Shown piece after piece: positions 1-8,701 of a stretch of DNA of 64,000 bases (the stretch's first letter is position 1; each line of letters starts with the position of its first letter). The translations under genes and the position numbers were made by a program. The DNA lies in the NCBI GenBank assembly GCA_002159075.1, contig LZRT01000080.1, positions 1 to 64,000 of the forward strand, given 5' to 3'. This DNA comes from Bacillus thermozeamaize (GTDB taxonomy: Bacteria; Bacillota; Bacilli; ZCTH02-B2). Below the pieces are notes generated by a model. That model made no database searches, was not told the origin of the DNA, and was given only the letters and a program-made list of their open reading frames with translations.

Positions 1-110
1 GAAGAGGAAGGTCATGGTCAGTAAGGGCAAGCCACCCAAGTATACCTCTTTGAGGTGAATGTTGGGTTAGATTTTCAAATGAGTGATCTATTCCGTCTTC
101 GGTAAGATTT
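1..110. other. Window edge, no gene seen
   Basis: No convincing reading frame, terminator or RNA gene can be seen in these first bases, which lie downstream of the TetR gene that ends at 111 on the minus strand. Confidence 0.4.
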
Positions 111-740
111 TTATATGGGTTGACACGCACATTGCGACACATCTGTGTCGCTCACCGGCTTTGCCCGCAAGCCGGATAAAAGCAAGGACACCACATCCCG
201 GGCCCGTTCCTGCGGCAGCAGCTGGCCATCCGCCTGATAAACCGCTCCCATGGCCGAAAACAGAACGCCCGCCGCCAGCTGAACGTCCATGTTCCGGAAA
301 GCCCCTTGCCGCATCCCCTCTTCAAGTATATCACGGATCTTCGCAAACAAAGCCTGTTTTTGCTGTAAAAACCATTTGTGCATCTGTTCATCCACAAAAC
401 CAAAATCCCGTCCGCCCATTTGGATCAGGTGCCGATTTTGGTGCACAAGGCTGAGGTGCGTCTCAAACAAGGCATACAGCTTATCCAACGGGGATGCGGC
501 AGCATCCAGCTCCCGGTTTACAGCAGCCAGATAGGCGCGCACCCGTTCCTTGAGCATATCCCGAAGAAGGGCTTCCTTGCTGTCAAAATAAAGGTAGATG
601 GTCCCCTTGCCCACGCCGGCATGCTGGGCAATTTCCTCTATTTTTGTATTGTGGTATCCCTTTCGTCCAAAAATCTCAAACGCGCTTTCCAGGATCGCTT
701 CCCGTTTGCCCGGCAACTGCTCACCTGAGAACTCCGTCAT
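111..740 (-). CDS. TetR/AcrR-family transcriptional regulator
   Basis: DNA-binding repressor of about 209 residues. The N-terminal TetR helix-turn-helix is clear (AILESAFEIFGRKGYHNT, then VGKGTIYLYF), followed by an all-helical ligand-binding domain. I place the start at the ATG at 740 because GGTGAGGAGG lies directly before it and the RND pump gene stops at 751-753; an upstream in-frame ATG at 779 would overlap the pump. It is the last gene of the adaptor-pump-regulator operon, so it probably represses its own operon through the palindrome at 5314-5331 and is released by a pump substrate. The ligand cannot be read from sequence. Confidence 0.88.
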   Translation of the reverse strand: MTEFSGEQLPGKREAILESAFEIFGRKGYHNTKIEEIAQHAGVGKGTIYLYFDSKEALLRDMLKERVRAYLAAVNRELDAAASPLDKLYALFETHLSLVHQNRHLIQMGGRDFGFVDEQMHKWFLQQKQALFAKIRDILEEGMRQGAFRNMDVQLAAGVLFSAMGAVYQADGQLLPQERARDVVSLLLSGLRAKPVSDTDVSQCACQPI

Positions 741-750
741 CCTCCTCACC

Positions 751-3700
751 TCATCTCCGGCCACCGTCATCGTTTTCATTTGTGTTCGTTTCGGTCCTGG
801 TTACAGCCACTTGTCGTGTAACCATTTCCCCGTTTTCCGCTCCGCCATCCTGAGGACCGATGGGCCGCCGGCGGGAAAAACGACGCCTTAGCCGGTCGAG
901 ATAATCATCTGTCAAGCTGTAAACGGCCGGTATCAACACCAGGGTGACCAACGTGGAAACCAACAGCCCGTAAATCACCACGACCGCCAATGGCGCCATC
1001 ATCTCCGCAGACTCACCGCCACCATAGGCAAAAGGCAGCAAGACCAAGTTGGTGGACAACATCGTCATCAAGATGGGCCTCAGCCGGATCGGTCCGGCCT
1101 GAAGCAGCGCCTGATCCCTCTCATATCCGGCTCGCCGCAAGGTGTTCGTATAATCAACCAGCACAATGGCGTTGTTCATGACCACCCCGATCAGCATGAT
1201 CATGCCAATCATCGCCGTCACGCCGATATGCATGCCATGGGTAGCCAGACCAAGCAAGGCCCCGACCACCGTCGGCGGCAGACAAAACATGATGACAAAC
1301 GGCTGGAAGAAGGATTCAAATTGCCCCGCCATGATCATGTACACCAGCAACACGGCCAGGACCATGGCAATCACCAGCGACTGGAACGACTCACCCATCT
1401 GTTCTGTCTCGCCGCCAAAAGACCAAGCGTACCCGTGTGGAAGCTGCAGCTGCTCCATCACCCGCTGGACATCAGCCGAAACCTCTCCCAACGAACGCTC
1501 CCCGGTTAGGCGAGCCGTGATCAAGGCCTGCCGCTGCCCATCGCTGCGGGTGATGGAAACCGGCCGCCCTTCCGAAACCACCTCGGCAACGTCGCCGAGC
1601 CTTACCAGCGCCCCGGTTGCGCTGCGAAGCGTCAGATCTTCCAGGTGACCATACTCTTGCCGGAAAGTGTCAGGAAACATCAGGCGAACGTTGTACTCAT
1701 CCTCGCCATCCCGGATCCTGGTCACCGTGCGCCCCCCAAAGGCAGTCTCAATCGCCGCCTGCATTTCCAGCGGAGAAATGCCATGCTGGCTCGCTTTTTG
1801 CCGATCGATATAAACAGCCACTTCGGGCCGTGACGCCTGCAGGTTGTTGTCGACACTGGTCAATCCGGGAATGCGGGAAATGGCCGCTGTGGCCTCTTCC
1901 GTCAACTCCTTCAAGCCGTCCAGATCCGGTCCTGCGATATTCACTTCCAGGCCGCTGGTCCCCATCGCCGACCCTTGCGTATTGACGTTTACAACAACCC
2001 CAGGAATATCACGCGTACGCTCATAAAAATCGTTCATCACTTCCTGGGTCGTCCGCCCCCGTTCCTCACGCGGCTTCATCATCACTGTCAGTGAAGCGGT
2101 GTTGGTCGAACTGATTCCGGTGATGGCGGTCTCCTGGGAGCCACCCACGGTGCTGGAAACCAGGTCCACCTCCGGATAACTGAACAGCACCTCTTCCAGC
2201 TGCTGCACCACCTGCCTGGTTTCCGACAACTTGGCCGACGGCGGCAGTTCGACGGACACCACCGCCTGCCCCTGATCGGTCTGCGGAATAAACTCCGCAC
2301 CTATCAATGGGATGAGACCCAGTGAGGCAACAAAAATGAGCAAGGAACTGATGATCACCAACCAGCGACGCCGCAGGGTCCACTCCAGAAGATGGCGGTA
2401 CACCACCTCCAACCGCTCAATCCCCCGTCCAAACAGGTGCAACGGGTTGGATGAACGGCGCGGCCTGGACGAGGCGGGCAGGCTTCCAAGACGTGCAGCC
2501 AGCATCGGAACAAACGTGATGGCCCCAAACCAAGCAGCCACGTGAGAAAAAATCACAGCCAAAGCCATGGGGCCAAACAGCTCCGTCGCAAGCCCGCCGG
2601 CAAACAGCATCGGAAAGAAGACGGCAATCTGGGCCAAGGCGGATGCGGTCACCGCCGCCGTCACCTCACCCGCACCAAGCGTGGCTGCCTCTTTCCCCAG
2701 CGAACCCCGCATGCGGTAGCGGTGGATGCTCTCAATCACCACAACGGCAAAGTCCACCAGCGAGCCCATCCCGATTAATAGCCCGCCGAGAGACAAAATA
2801 TTCAACGATTCCCCGGAGGCGGCCATAAAAGTAAAAGTAGCAATCACCGAGATGGGCAGCATCAACGCAACGACCAGCGTTGTCCGCCAATCAGCCAGGA
2901 AGAGGAACAGGATCAACACCGCGATCGCCCCGCCAAGCAGACCATGTTCCACCACGTTGCGAATCGACTTGTTGATAAACACGGCCTGGTCAAAAATGGG
3001 TGTCACTTTCACCCCATCCGGCAGCGACGCTTTCAGCTCATCCAGTTGTTGATACACTTCCTTGGATACCTTCACGGTATTGCCGCCGCTGGCTTTCATC
3101 ACTTGCACCTGAACCACTTGCTGACCGTTTAGGAAAGCCAGTTGAGACTGCCTGGCATGGGTCAGAGAGACGTCGGCCAGATCTTCCAGCCGCACCGTAC
3201 CGCCTGCCGGCAGCGAAATCGCCATCGTCTTAATCTCCTCGACGTTGTTCATCTCCGCATCGAAACGGATCGCCAGCTCCTTGTCCCCCCGTTCCACTGA
3301 GCCGGCGGTAGCCATCAGGTTGGAAGAGGCCAACGTTTGCGCAATCAGGCCGGGGGTGAGGCCATATTCCGTCAGCTTGTTCGCATCCAGAATGACCTGG
3401 ATTTCCTTTTGCGGGCCGCCCGTCGCCACCGCGGAGGCCACCCCGTCCGCCTGTTTCAGAGAAGGAACAATCTGTTCCTCAGCCAGTTTTTGCAGCTGAT
3501 CAAGCGGCATATCTCCCGTGACACCCAGGATCATCACGGGAAACGAATTCGGGTTAATCGTCAGCACCAGCGGCTTGTTGGCACCTTCCGGCAACATGCC
3601 AGAGATGCGATCCACTTGTTTCTGGATATCCAGCTGCGCCTTGTCCATGTTGGTTCCCCAGTTCATATGGATAAGCACCATCGAGGAACCGGTTTGCGAC

Positions 3701-3948
3701 AACGATTGAATCTTGTCCACATTGTTCACGGTACTGACGATGTTTTCAATAGGTTGGGTGATCAATTTTTCCACCTCGGCCGGTGTAGCTCCCGGGTAGG
3801 AGGTGACCACCACCACCATGGGCAACTGCAGCTCCGGCAGCAAGTCCACCGGCAAGGCCGGTAACAGGATGGCGCCAATCATCACCATCGCCGTCAGCAG
3901 CATCGTGATCAGGACGGGCCGATTGACCGAAAATTTGGCGATGTTCAC
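751..3948 (-). CDS. RND-family efflux pump (AcrB/SwrC-like)
   Basis: Proton-driven efflux transporter of 1065 residues, the normal size for the HAE-1/AcrB group. An N-terminal membrane helix is followed by a large extracytoplasmic loop, a helix bundle carrying the proton-relay motif (GSLVDFAVVVIES), a second large loop and a second helix bundle. The GTG start at 3948 overlaps the adaptor stop by four bases (GTGA), indicating translational coupling. Gram-positive relatives such as SwrC/YerP export surfactants and drugs, but the substrate here is unknown. The TetR gene follows ten bases after the stop. Confidence 0.92.
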   Translation of the reverse strand: MNIAKFSVNRPVLITMLLTAMVMIGAILLPALPVDLLPELQLPMVVVVTSYPGATPAEVEKLITQPIENIVSTVNNVDKIQSLSQTGSSMVLIHMNWGTNMDKAQLDIQKQVDRISGMLPEGANKPLVLTINPNSFPVMILGVTGDMPLDQLQKLAEEQIVPSLKQADGVASAVATGGPQKEIQVILDANKLTEYGLTPGLIAQTLASSNLMATAGSVERGDKELAIRFDAEMNNVEEIKTMAISLPAGGTVRLEDLADVSLTHARQSQLAFLNGQQVVQVQVMKASGGNTVKVSKEVYQQLDELKASLPDGVKVTPIFDQAVFINKSIRNVVEHGLLGGAIAVLILFLFLADWRTTLVVALMLPISVIATFTFMAASGESLNILSLGGLLIGMGSLVDFAVVVIESIHRYRMRGSLGKEAATLGAGEVTAAVTASALAQIAVFFPMLFAGGLATELFGPMALAVIFSHVAAWFGAITFVPMLAARLGSLPASSRPRRSSNPLHLFGRGIERLEVVYRHLLEWTLRRRWLVIISSLLIFVASLGLIPLIGAEFIPQTDQGQAVVSVELPPSAKLSETRQVVQQLEEVLFSYPEVDLVSSTVGGSQETAITGISSTNTASLTVMMKPREERGRTTQEVMNDFYERTRDIPGVVVNVNTQGSAMGTSGLEVNIAGPDLDGLKELTEEATAAISRIPGLTSVDNNLQASRPEVAVYIDRQKASQHGISPLEMQAAIETAFGGRTVTRIRDGEDEYNVRLMFPDTFRQEYGHLEDLTLRSATGALVRLGDVAEVVSEGRPVSITRSDGQRQALITARLTGERSLGEVSADVQRVMEQLQLPHGYAWSFGGETEQMGESFQSLVIAMVLAVLLVYMIMAGQFESFFQPFVIMFCLPPTVVGALLGLATHGMHIGVTAMIGMIMLIGVVMNNAIVLVDYTNTLRRAGYERDQALLQAGPIRLRPILMTMLSTNLVLLPFAYGGGESAEMMAPLAVVVIYGLLVSTLVTLVLIPAVYSLTDDYLDRLRRRFSRRRPIGPQDGGAENGEMVTRQVAVTRTETNTNENDDGGRR

Positions 3949-5291
3949 TCTTGGTTCCCCTTTCTCGATGCATCAGGCTGAACAACGCGTACCTTGTCTC
4001 CGCTCCGCAACAGGTGCTGTCCCCTGGTCACCACCTGTTCGCCTGGCTGGAGTCCCGACAAAACCTGAACTTTTTGGCTGGTCATCTTGCCAATGGTGAT
4101 CTGCCGCTCTTCCACCACGCCATCTTTGACCACCATGACTCTCCCCGTTTGAGGTGTTTCCCCATCCATGTAAGCCGCCACGGGAATCAGGATACCCTTT
4201 GCAGAAACCTTTTTCGCCAAAATGACTCCCACGGTCATTCCCGAATACAGCCGGCCATCGGCATTGGCCACTTCAATCTTCAGCAAATAGGTCTTGCTCA
4301 TCGGCTGCGTGGTCAAACTCTTCTCTTTCACCTTTCCTGTAAGCAACTGTCCGTTCACCTGTACCTGCATCTCCTGTCCCGCCGTGACCGCATCATACAA
4401 CCCCTCCGGGAGCTGTACCTCGACTACTGCCGGATTCATCTGGACGATCGTCACCACCGGCACATTTGGGGCGGCCATCTCCCCGGAAGCTACATTCACC
4501 GAAGCCACTGTTCCGCTAACCGGCGCCACCACACGCGTATTCTCCAACTGCTGTCGCGCCGCATCCAGCGCAGCCTCCGCCTGCGCCACCTGAGCCCTGA
4601 CGCCTTTGACAGCCGACTGCTGTTCAGCGGCTTTCAGTCCGCGAAGCGCGGCCTGATAGACGGAACGGGCTGTATCATAGGAGGTTTGCGCCTGTTTTAC
4701 AGCCACTTCCGCCTGTCGCAATCCCTGCTTGGCCTGTTGCAGCTGCTCCGGTTTTGCCATTCCGGCATCCACCAAACGCTGCAGCTCCTGGACCTGTTTT
4801 TGCAGGTCCGCGTATGCCTCTTTCGCCTGCTCCAGCTGCAGCCCGGCCTGTTTCATCCCGCCCTCGGCCTGCGCCACGGCAGACTGGGCGTTGACAACTT
4901 GCGCTTCAGATTGTACACGGGCCTGCTCCGCACCGGCCTGGGCCGCTTGCAAACCGGCTTCCGCCTGCGCCACCTGCGCTCGAACGTCTGACTCATCCAG
5001 GCGGATCAAGAGTTGCCCCTGCTTCACCCGATCTCCCGGCTTCACAGCCACCTGTTCCACTTTCCCGGGAATTTTCGGTAACACCTGCACCTCCACGCTG
5101 CCCGTAACAGTGCCGCTCAACTGTACGGTCTCTTCCAGGTAGCCTTCTTGCGCTTGTTCTGTGGTCACCGACCGTATCTGTTCTTCTTGTTGTGCAGTCT
5201 CCTTCTTTTGTCCGCATCCATATAAAGGGAACATCGCCAGGATGGCAACAACCCCGATCAATATCCAACGTTTACCTCGCGTCATTGACAC
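3945..5291 (-). CDS. RND efflux adaptor (HlyD/AcrA family) lipoprotein
   Basis: Membrane-fusion adaptor of about 448 residues. The N-terminus has a positive patch, a hydrophobic stretch and a lipobox (LYGC, Cys near residue 26), so it should be a lipoprotein anchored outside the membrane. Next come a lipoyl/barrel-sandwich half (PKIPGKVEQVAVKPGDRV), a long alanine/glutamine-rich helical hairpin around residues 100-240, the second lipoyl half and beta-barrel domains. The GTG at 5291 has GGGAGGG eight bases upstream; the ATG at 5285 is an alternative. It is the first gene of the operon with the RND pump and TetR regulator. Confidence 0.9.
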   Translation of the reverse strand: MSMTRGKRWILIGVVAILAMFPLYGCGQKKETAQQEEQIRSVTTEQAQEGYLEETVQLSGTVTGSVEVQVLPKIPGKVEQVAVKPGDRVKQGQLLIRLDESDVRAQVAQAEAGLQAAQAGAEQARVQSEAQVVNAQSAVAQAEGGMKQAGLQLEQAKEAYADLQKQVQELQRLVDAGMAKPEQLQQAKQGLRQAEVAVKQAQTSYDTARSVYQAALRGLKAAEQQSAVKGVRAQVAQAEAALDAARQQLENTRVVAPVSGTVASVNVASGEMAAPNVPVVTIVQMNPAVVEVQLPEGLYDAVTAGQEMQVQVNGQLLTGKVKEKSLTTQPMSKTYLLKIEVANADGRLYSGMTVGVILAKKVSAKGILIPVAAYMDGETPQTGRVMVVKDGVVEERQITIGKMTSQKVQVLSGLQPGEQVVTRGQHLLRSGDKVRVVQPDASRKGNQE

Positions 5292-5313
5292 ATGTGGTCC
5301 CTCCCCGATCTAC

Positions 5314-5331
5314 TGACTGGACGTTCAGTCA
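5314..5331 (-). promoter_or_regulatory. Palindromic operator, likely TetR site
   Basis: TGACTG and CAGTCA are perfect inverted 6-base arms around six bases. The site lies about 20 bases downstream of the expected transcription start and just before the adaptor RBS, where a repressor would block the efflux operon. Assignment to the TetR protein at 111-740 is inference from the operon. Confidence 0.6.
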
Positions 5332-5351
5332 CTTGCGCCTAAAACAGTTTT

Positions 5352-5380
5352 ATCATAATCTGTACCTTCTCCCGTGTCAA
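5352..5380 (-). promoter_or_regulatory. Promoter of the RND efflux operon
   Basis: On the minus strand TTGACA (5380-5375) and TATGAT (5357-5352) are separated by 17 bases, an almost ideal sigma-A promoter. Confidence 0.75.
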
Positions 5381-5466
5381 TGCCCCGATCACTCGGCTAA
5401 TCTACGAAACCACATTTATGCACATGAGGTCCTTGATCCCGAATATCGGAAGATACTGGAAATAGA

Positions 5467-5506
5467 AAGGCAAGCCTTATATCCATTCGACCGGATGGCT
5501 TGCCTT
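5467..5506 (-). terminator. Intrinsic terminator after the alcohol dehydrogenase
   Basis: A perfect 10-bp stem (AAGGCAAGCC with GGCTTGCCTT) has a 20-base loop and is followed on the minus strand by TTTCTATTT. It lies about 100 bases downstream of the dehydrogenase stop. The rest of 5381-5606 shows nothing else. Confidence 0.7.
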
Positions 5507-5606
5507 AAGCCTTCAGCTTCATGCCGGTTCAACCTCGGGTCCATCAAACCGGTGCGATACCTTTTAATGTTACCAATGATTGTCACAGGAGCGCGAAACG
5601 ACATCC

Positions 5607-6731
5607 TCACATTGTAACAACGAGCCGCGATACTTCTCCGCGATCCAGCCGGTCAAAGCCTTCATTGATGTCTTCCAGGCGCAAGCGGTCAGTCAGCAGC
5701 CTGTTTACCGGCAGGCGGCCCTGCTTGTAGAGCTCGATAAAACGAGGTATATCCCGTGCTGGAACACAGCTTCCAACATAAGATCCCTTGATCGTCCGCT
5801 CTTCGGCTGCAAGCAAGAGCTGCGGGAAAGAAAGATGATGATCGGGATGGGGCAGTCCCGCCGTGACGGTTGTACCCCCACGACGCGTGATGGCGATTGC
5901 CGTTTGCATGGCCGGCACGACACCGGCGGTTTCAAACGCGTACTCCACCCCGCCCTCGGTGGCTTCCCTGATTTGTTGCGTTACCTCAGGATCACGCGCG
6001 TCAAATGCGTCGGTCGCCCCCAGTTCCAGTGCCGTTTTGAGCTTTGCAGGATTTACGTCCACGGCAATGATGCGCCTTGCCCCAGCAACCCGAGCGCCGA
6101 GAATGGCGCTCAGGCCGACGCCTCCAAGGCCGACGACAGCTACCGTGCTGCCCACCGGCACGCGGGCCGTGTTCACCACTGCACCAACTCCGGTCATGAC
6201 GGCACAGCCGAAGAGGGCAACCTCTTCAAACGGCACGTCCGGATCCACCTTCACCAGGGAGTTCCTTGCCACAACCGCATATTCCGCAAATCCCGAGATC
6301 CCTAGATGGTGGTGGATGTCCGCTCCATCTTTATGCAGCCTTCTCTCTCCCGACAACAGCGTTCCTGCTCCGTTAGCGGCAGCGCCTGGCTCACAGAGGG
6401 CCGGCCGTCCTTCCCGGCAGGGCAAGCAGTGTCCGCAACTGGGAACAAAGGCGCAGACGACATGATCGCCAGGCCGGAGGTCGGTCACGCCAGGACCTAC
6501 TTCCACGACCTCACCCGCAGCTTCATGACCAAGCGCCATCGGCACCGGCCGGGGCCGGCTGCCGTTGATGACCGACAAATCCGAGTGGCACAGCCCGGTG
6601 GCACGAATGCGAATGAGCACTTCACCCATTTGGGGCGGGTCAAGATCAAGCGTCTCAATGCGAAGCGGCTGACTGTCCTTGTAAGGAGCCGGAAGATTCA
6701 TTTCATGCAGAACGGCGGCGCGAATTTTCAT
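5607..6731 (-). CDS. Zinc-dependent alcohol dehydrogenase family protein
   Basis: Medium-chain dehydrogenase/reductase of 374 residues that should oxidise an alcohol or related substrate with NAD(P). The catalytic-zinc region (GLCHSD, then GHEAAG), the four structural-zinc cysteines spaced C-x2-C-x2-C-x7-C (CGHCLPC...ALC) and the Rossmann motif GLGGVG are present. Length and the long structural loop fit the class III-like branch. The thioesterase gene ends 101 bases upstream on the same strand, so they may be cotranscribed; a terminator follows at 5467-5506. The substrate is not determinable. Confidence 0.88.
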   Translation of the reverse strand: MKIRAAVLHEMNLPAPYKDSQPLRIETLDLDPPQMGEVLIRIRATGLCHSDLSVINGSRPRPVPMALGHEAAGEVVEVGPGVTDLRPGDHVVCAFVPSCGHCLPCREGRPALCEPGAAANGAGTLLSGERRLHKDGADIHHHLGISGFAEYAVVARNSLVKVDPDVPFEEVALFGCAVMTGVGAVVNTARVPVGSTVAVVGLGGVGLSAILGARVAGARRIIAVDVNPAKLKTALELGATDAFDARDPEVTQQIREATEGGVEYAFETAGVVPAMQTAIAITRRGGTTVTAGLPHPDHHLSFPQLLLAAEERTIKGSYVGSCVPARDIPRFIELYKQGRLPVNRLLTDRLRLEDINEGFDRLDRGEVSRLVVTM

Positions 6732-6832
6732 CTGGCAGTGCCTCCTTTACGAGATGACAATATCCTCAATTTTTGAAGTGGGTATCCTTTGAGCGGTTAT
6801 GTAAGGTTCGACCAAGTATATCCGAGATCCGA

Positions 6833-7222
6833 TCAGCGAAGATGCTGCTCCAGTTGTTTCCGAATGTGCGGCGGAATTGGTTCCGGTTTCTTATCCGCAA
6901 AATTGTAGTGGACGTACGTGCATTCTCCCCGTGCCCGCAACACATTGTCTTGAAATAACTCCTCCGCCAATTGCAAACTTGTATTGCCAATCTTCTTGAT
7001 CCAGGTTCGCACCTCCACCTCCCGGCCGTAGAAGGTTTCTTTCACAAAATCGATGTTCATGTTAACCAGGACCAATTTCCAATTCCGAAAAGACAGGTCA
7101 GGTGTAAATAAACGAAAAATTTCATCACGTCCTGCTTCAAACCAAATCGGAATGGTCGTGTTATTGATGTGACCGACGCCATCTGTCTCGGATACACGTG
7201 GACGAATCCTCGTGACAAACAT
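6833..7222 (-). CDS. Hotdog-fold acyl-CoA thioesterase
   Basis: Small protein of 129 residues of the 4-hydroxybenzoyl-CoA thioesterase type. The N-terminal segment (VSETDGVGHINN, then FEAGRDEIF) carries the characteristic D-x-x-G-H-x-N-N active-site loop and long helix, followed by the hotdog beta-sheet (DFVKETFYGREVEVRTW). It should hydrolyse an acyl-CoA in the cytosol. The ATG at 7222 follows a strong AAGGGGGGA RBS. The alcohol dehydrogenase gene lies downstream on the same strand. Acyl specificity is unknown. Confidence 0.85.
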   Translation of the reverse strand: MFVTRIRPRVSETDGVGHINNTTIPIWFEAGRDEIFRLFTPDLSFRNWKLVLVNMNIDFVKETFYGREVEVRTWIKKIGNTSLQLAEELFQDNVLRARGECTYVHYNFADKKPEPIPPHIRKQLEQHLR

Positions 7223-7394
7223 TCAATCCCCCCTTATCTTTATTGTTGTTGGGTTTATTTTTTCACTGTTTGAGATATATTTTTTTCGCTTGATATTGCT
7301 ATAATAACTGAATTGATGACAAAATTCACTGTTTCGCCGAAAAAGCACAAAAAGAAAGCGGCTACACTTCCGCGCAGCGTTGATGAAACACGCA

Positions 7395-7428
7395 AAAACA
7401 GCTGCATGTCCCACGATGCAGCTGTTTT
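7395..7428 (-). terminator. Terminator of the DUF6230/UbiB operon
   Basis: AAAACAGCTGCAT and ATGCAGCTGTTTT form a 13-bp stem with an 8-base loop and T-rich flanks in both directions. It lies just downstream of the last gene of the operon (stop at 7448). Confidence 0.75.
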
Positions 7429-7447
7429 CCAAAAGCTATTCCAAAAG

Positions 7448-8203
7448 CTAAATGAGCCGGATTTTCCGCGACATCTTTTGAAACGCTTGCAGCACTTTCG
7501 CCTTGATGTCATCCACGTCCATGCCGACGTAAGCTGCCGCATCCCGCTGCGCGCTGATCACCTGATCCAACTGTGGCAACCAGCGGTCAAAGAGCATCCG
7601 TCCCTTTTGCCTCTCTTCCCCGGGGGCTTGTTGAATCCGTTCCTTCAGAAAAGGAATCACCGGCTCCAACGACCGATTTTCCTCCTCCAAAAATTGCCGG
7701 ATGGTCTCCCGAAACAGCGAAATCGATGTCGTCTCAGCCACCCGTTCATAAATCGCCGGCAAAACGACACTATCCAGAAAAAAGGGAACGGCCAGGCACT
7801 TCCCCAAAACGCCTTCATTTCTCACATCATTGCCAAACTGGACCAATTGCGGATGGAATTCAGCCGGCGGTTGCTCCATTTCGATGATTTCCTTGAGCAG
7901 ACGGGAACGCTTCAACTTTTCCCCTGCCCGGTGCAACCAGTAAGCCTGTTCATCATCGCTATATTTGGCTTCCGAAGGAACCGCCGCCAGTGCCGCATAC
8001 GTCTGGGCACCAAGCCATTCGCAACCGTACAATTGGGAGAACAGTTGGGCATAGGCCGACTTTTCTTCCAATGTCAACCCTTCCAAAAACATCTCAATCT
8101 CGGCCAGCCGCCTCGTCCACTGCGACATCCACCTCCTCATCTCATCCAATGCGCCTTCCGCCTCGTACATCATCTCCTTGTCATCCAAAAAAAGCGGATC
8201 CAT
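7448..8203 (-). CDS. Uncharacterised all-helical protein (last gene of the UbiB/DUF6230 operon)
   Basis: I do not recognise this 251-residue protein. It is predicted almost entirely helical, with several Glu/His-rich amphipathic segments (YGCEWLGAQTYAAL, then YWLHRAGEKLKRSRLL) that resemble a ferritin-like or four-helix bundle; a metal site is possible but unproven. There is no signal peptide or membrane helix. It follows the coiled-coil gene by 15 bases and closes the seven-gene operon, so it probably works with the UbiB-like kinase and SCP2 protein. The ATG has AAAGGGGTG upstream. Confidence 0.75.
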   Translation of the reverse strand: MDPLFLDDKEMMYEAEGALDEMRRWMSQWTRRLAEIEMFLEGLTLEEKSAYAQLFSQLYGCEWLGAQTYAALAAVPSEAKYSDDEQAYWLHRAGEKLKRSRLLKEIIEMEQPPAEFHPQLVQFGNDVRNEGVLGKCLAVPFFLDSVVLPAIYERVAETTSISLFRETIRQFLEEENRSLEPVIPFLKERIQQAPGEERQKGRMLFDRWLPQLDQVISAQRDAAAYVGMDVDDIKAKVLQAFQKMSRKIRLI

Positions 8204-8218
8204 GGCAGCACCCCTTTC

Positions 8219-8677
8219 TCAAATCTTTAGATGTTTGATTTTCGACGCATCGGAATTGCCGTCTAATTGTTGCAGAATTTGATCCAGTTTAGCTTCCAGT
8301 TGTGCAAGGCGTCGGTCTTGTTCTGCCAGGCGCTTATTGACGACTTGGGCAAACTCACGCATCATCCGCTCCGTCTGACCATCCTGGCGATGAACCAGTT
8401 CCTCCCAGTGATCGTTCAAACTGGCTCGAAACTGTGTAATCCACTCATAAACCAATTTGTTGGAAGGATCATTGCTGATCACCCGCCTGAAAGCATCCCT
8501 GATCGTCTCCCGTTTTCCGCGCACGCCATGATCCTTGCCGTACAAAAGGTGCTCTTCGATGATCCGCTGAATGTCGGGATTGTTCGGCCCGCCACTCTGG
8601 CGATAAAAGGCTTCAATCCGTTCTCTCATCGTCGGGCTTTCTTGTTCATTTGTCAGGATATCCTGCTCGTTCGCCAT
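8219..8677 (-). CDS. Small coiled-coil protein, possible UbiK-like partner
   Basis: Protein of 152 residues without a family I can name. The C-terminal third is a heptad-rich coiled coil (VNKRLAEQDRRLAQLEAKLD, about residues 112-140); the N-terminal part is charged and helical. It sits 24 bases after the UbiB-like kinase gene. In Proteobacteria the accessory factor UbiK is a small coiled-coil protein that acts with UbiJ (SCP2 domain) and UbiB; here an SCP2 protein, a UbiB-like kinase and this protein are consecutive. The analogy rests on gene order and coiled coil only, not on sequence identity. Confidence 0.7.
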   Translation of the reverse strand: MANEQDILTNEQESPTMRERIEAFYRQSGGPNNPDIQRIIEEHLLYGKDHGVRGKRETIRDAFRRVISNDPSNKLVYEWITQFRASLNDHWEELVHRQDGQTERMMREFAQVVNKRLAEQDRRLAQLEAKLDQILQQLDGNSDASKIKHLKI

Positions 8678-8701
8678 CCTATCCCTCCTGACTCAAAATC
8701 G

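Noticed and set aside
2066-2383. Alternative frames inside the RND pump and many others of 60-150 codons
   Set aside because: They are shadows of long conserved genes, with no RBS and no family resemblance.
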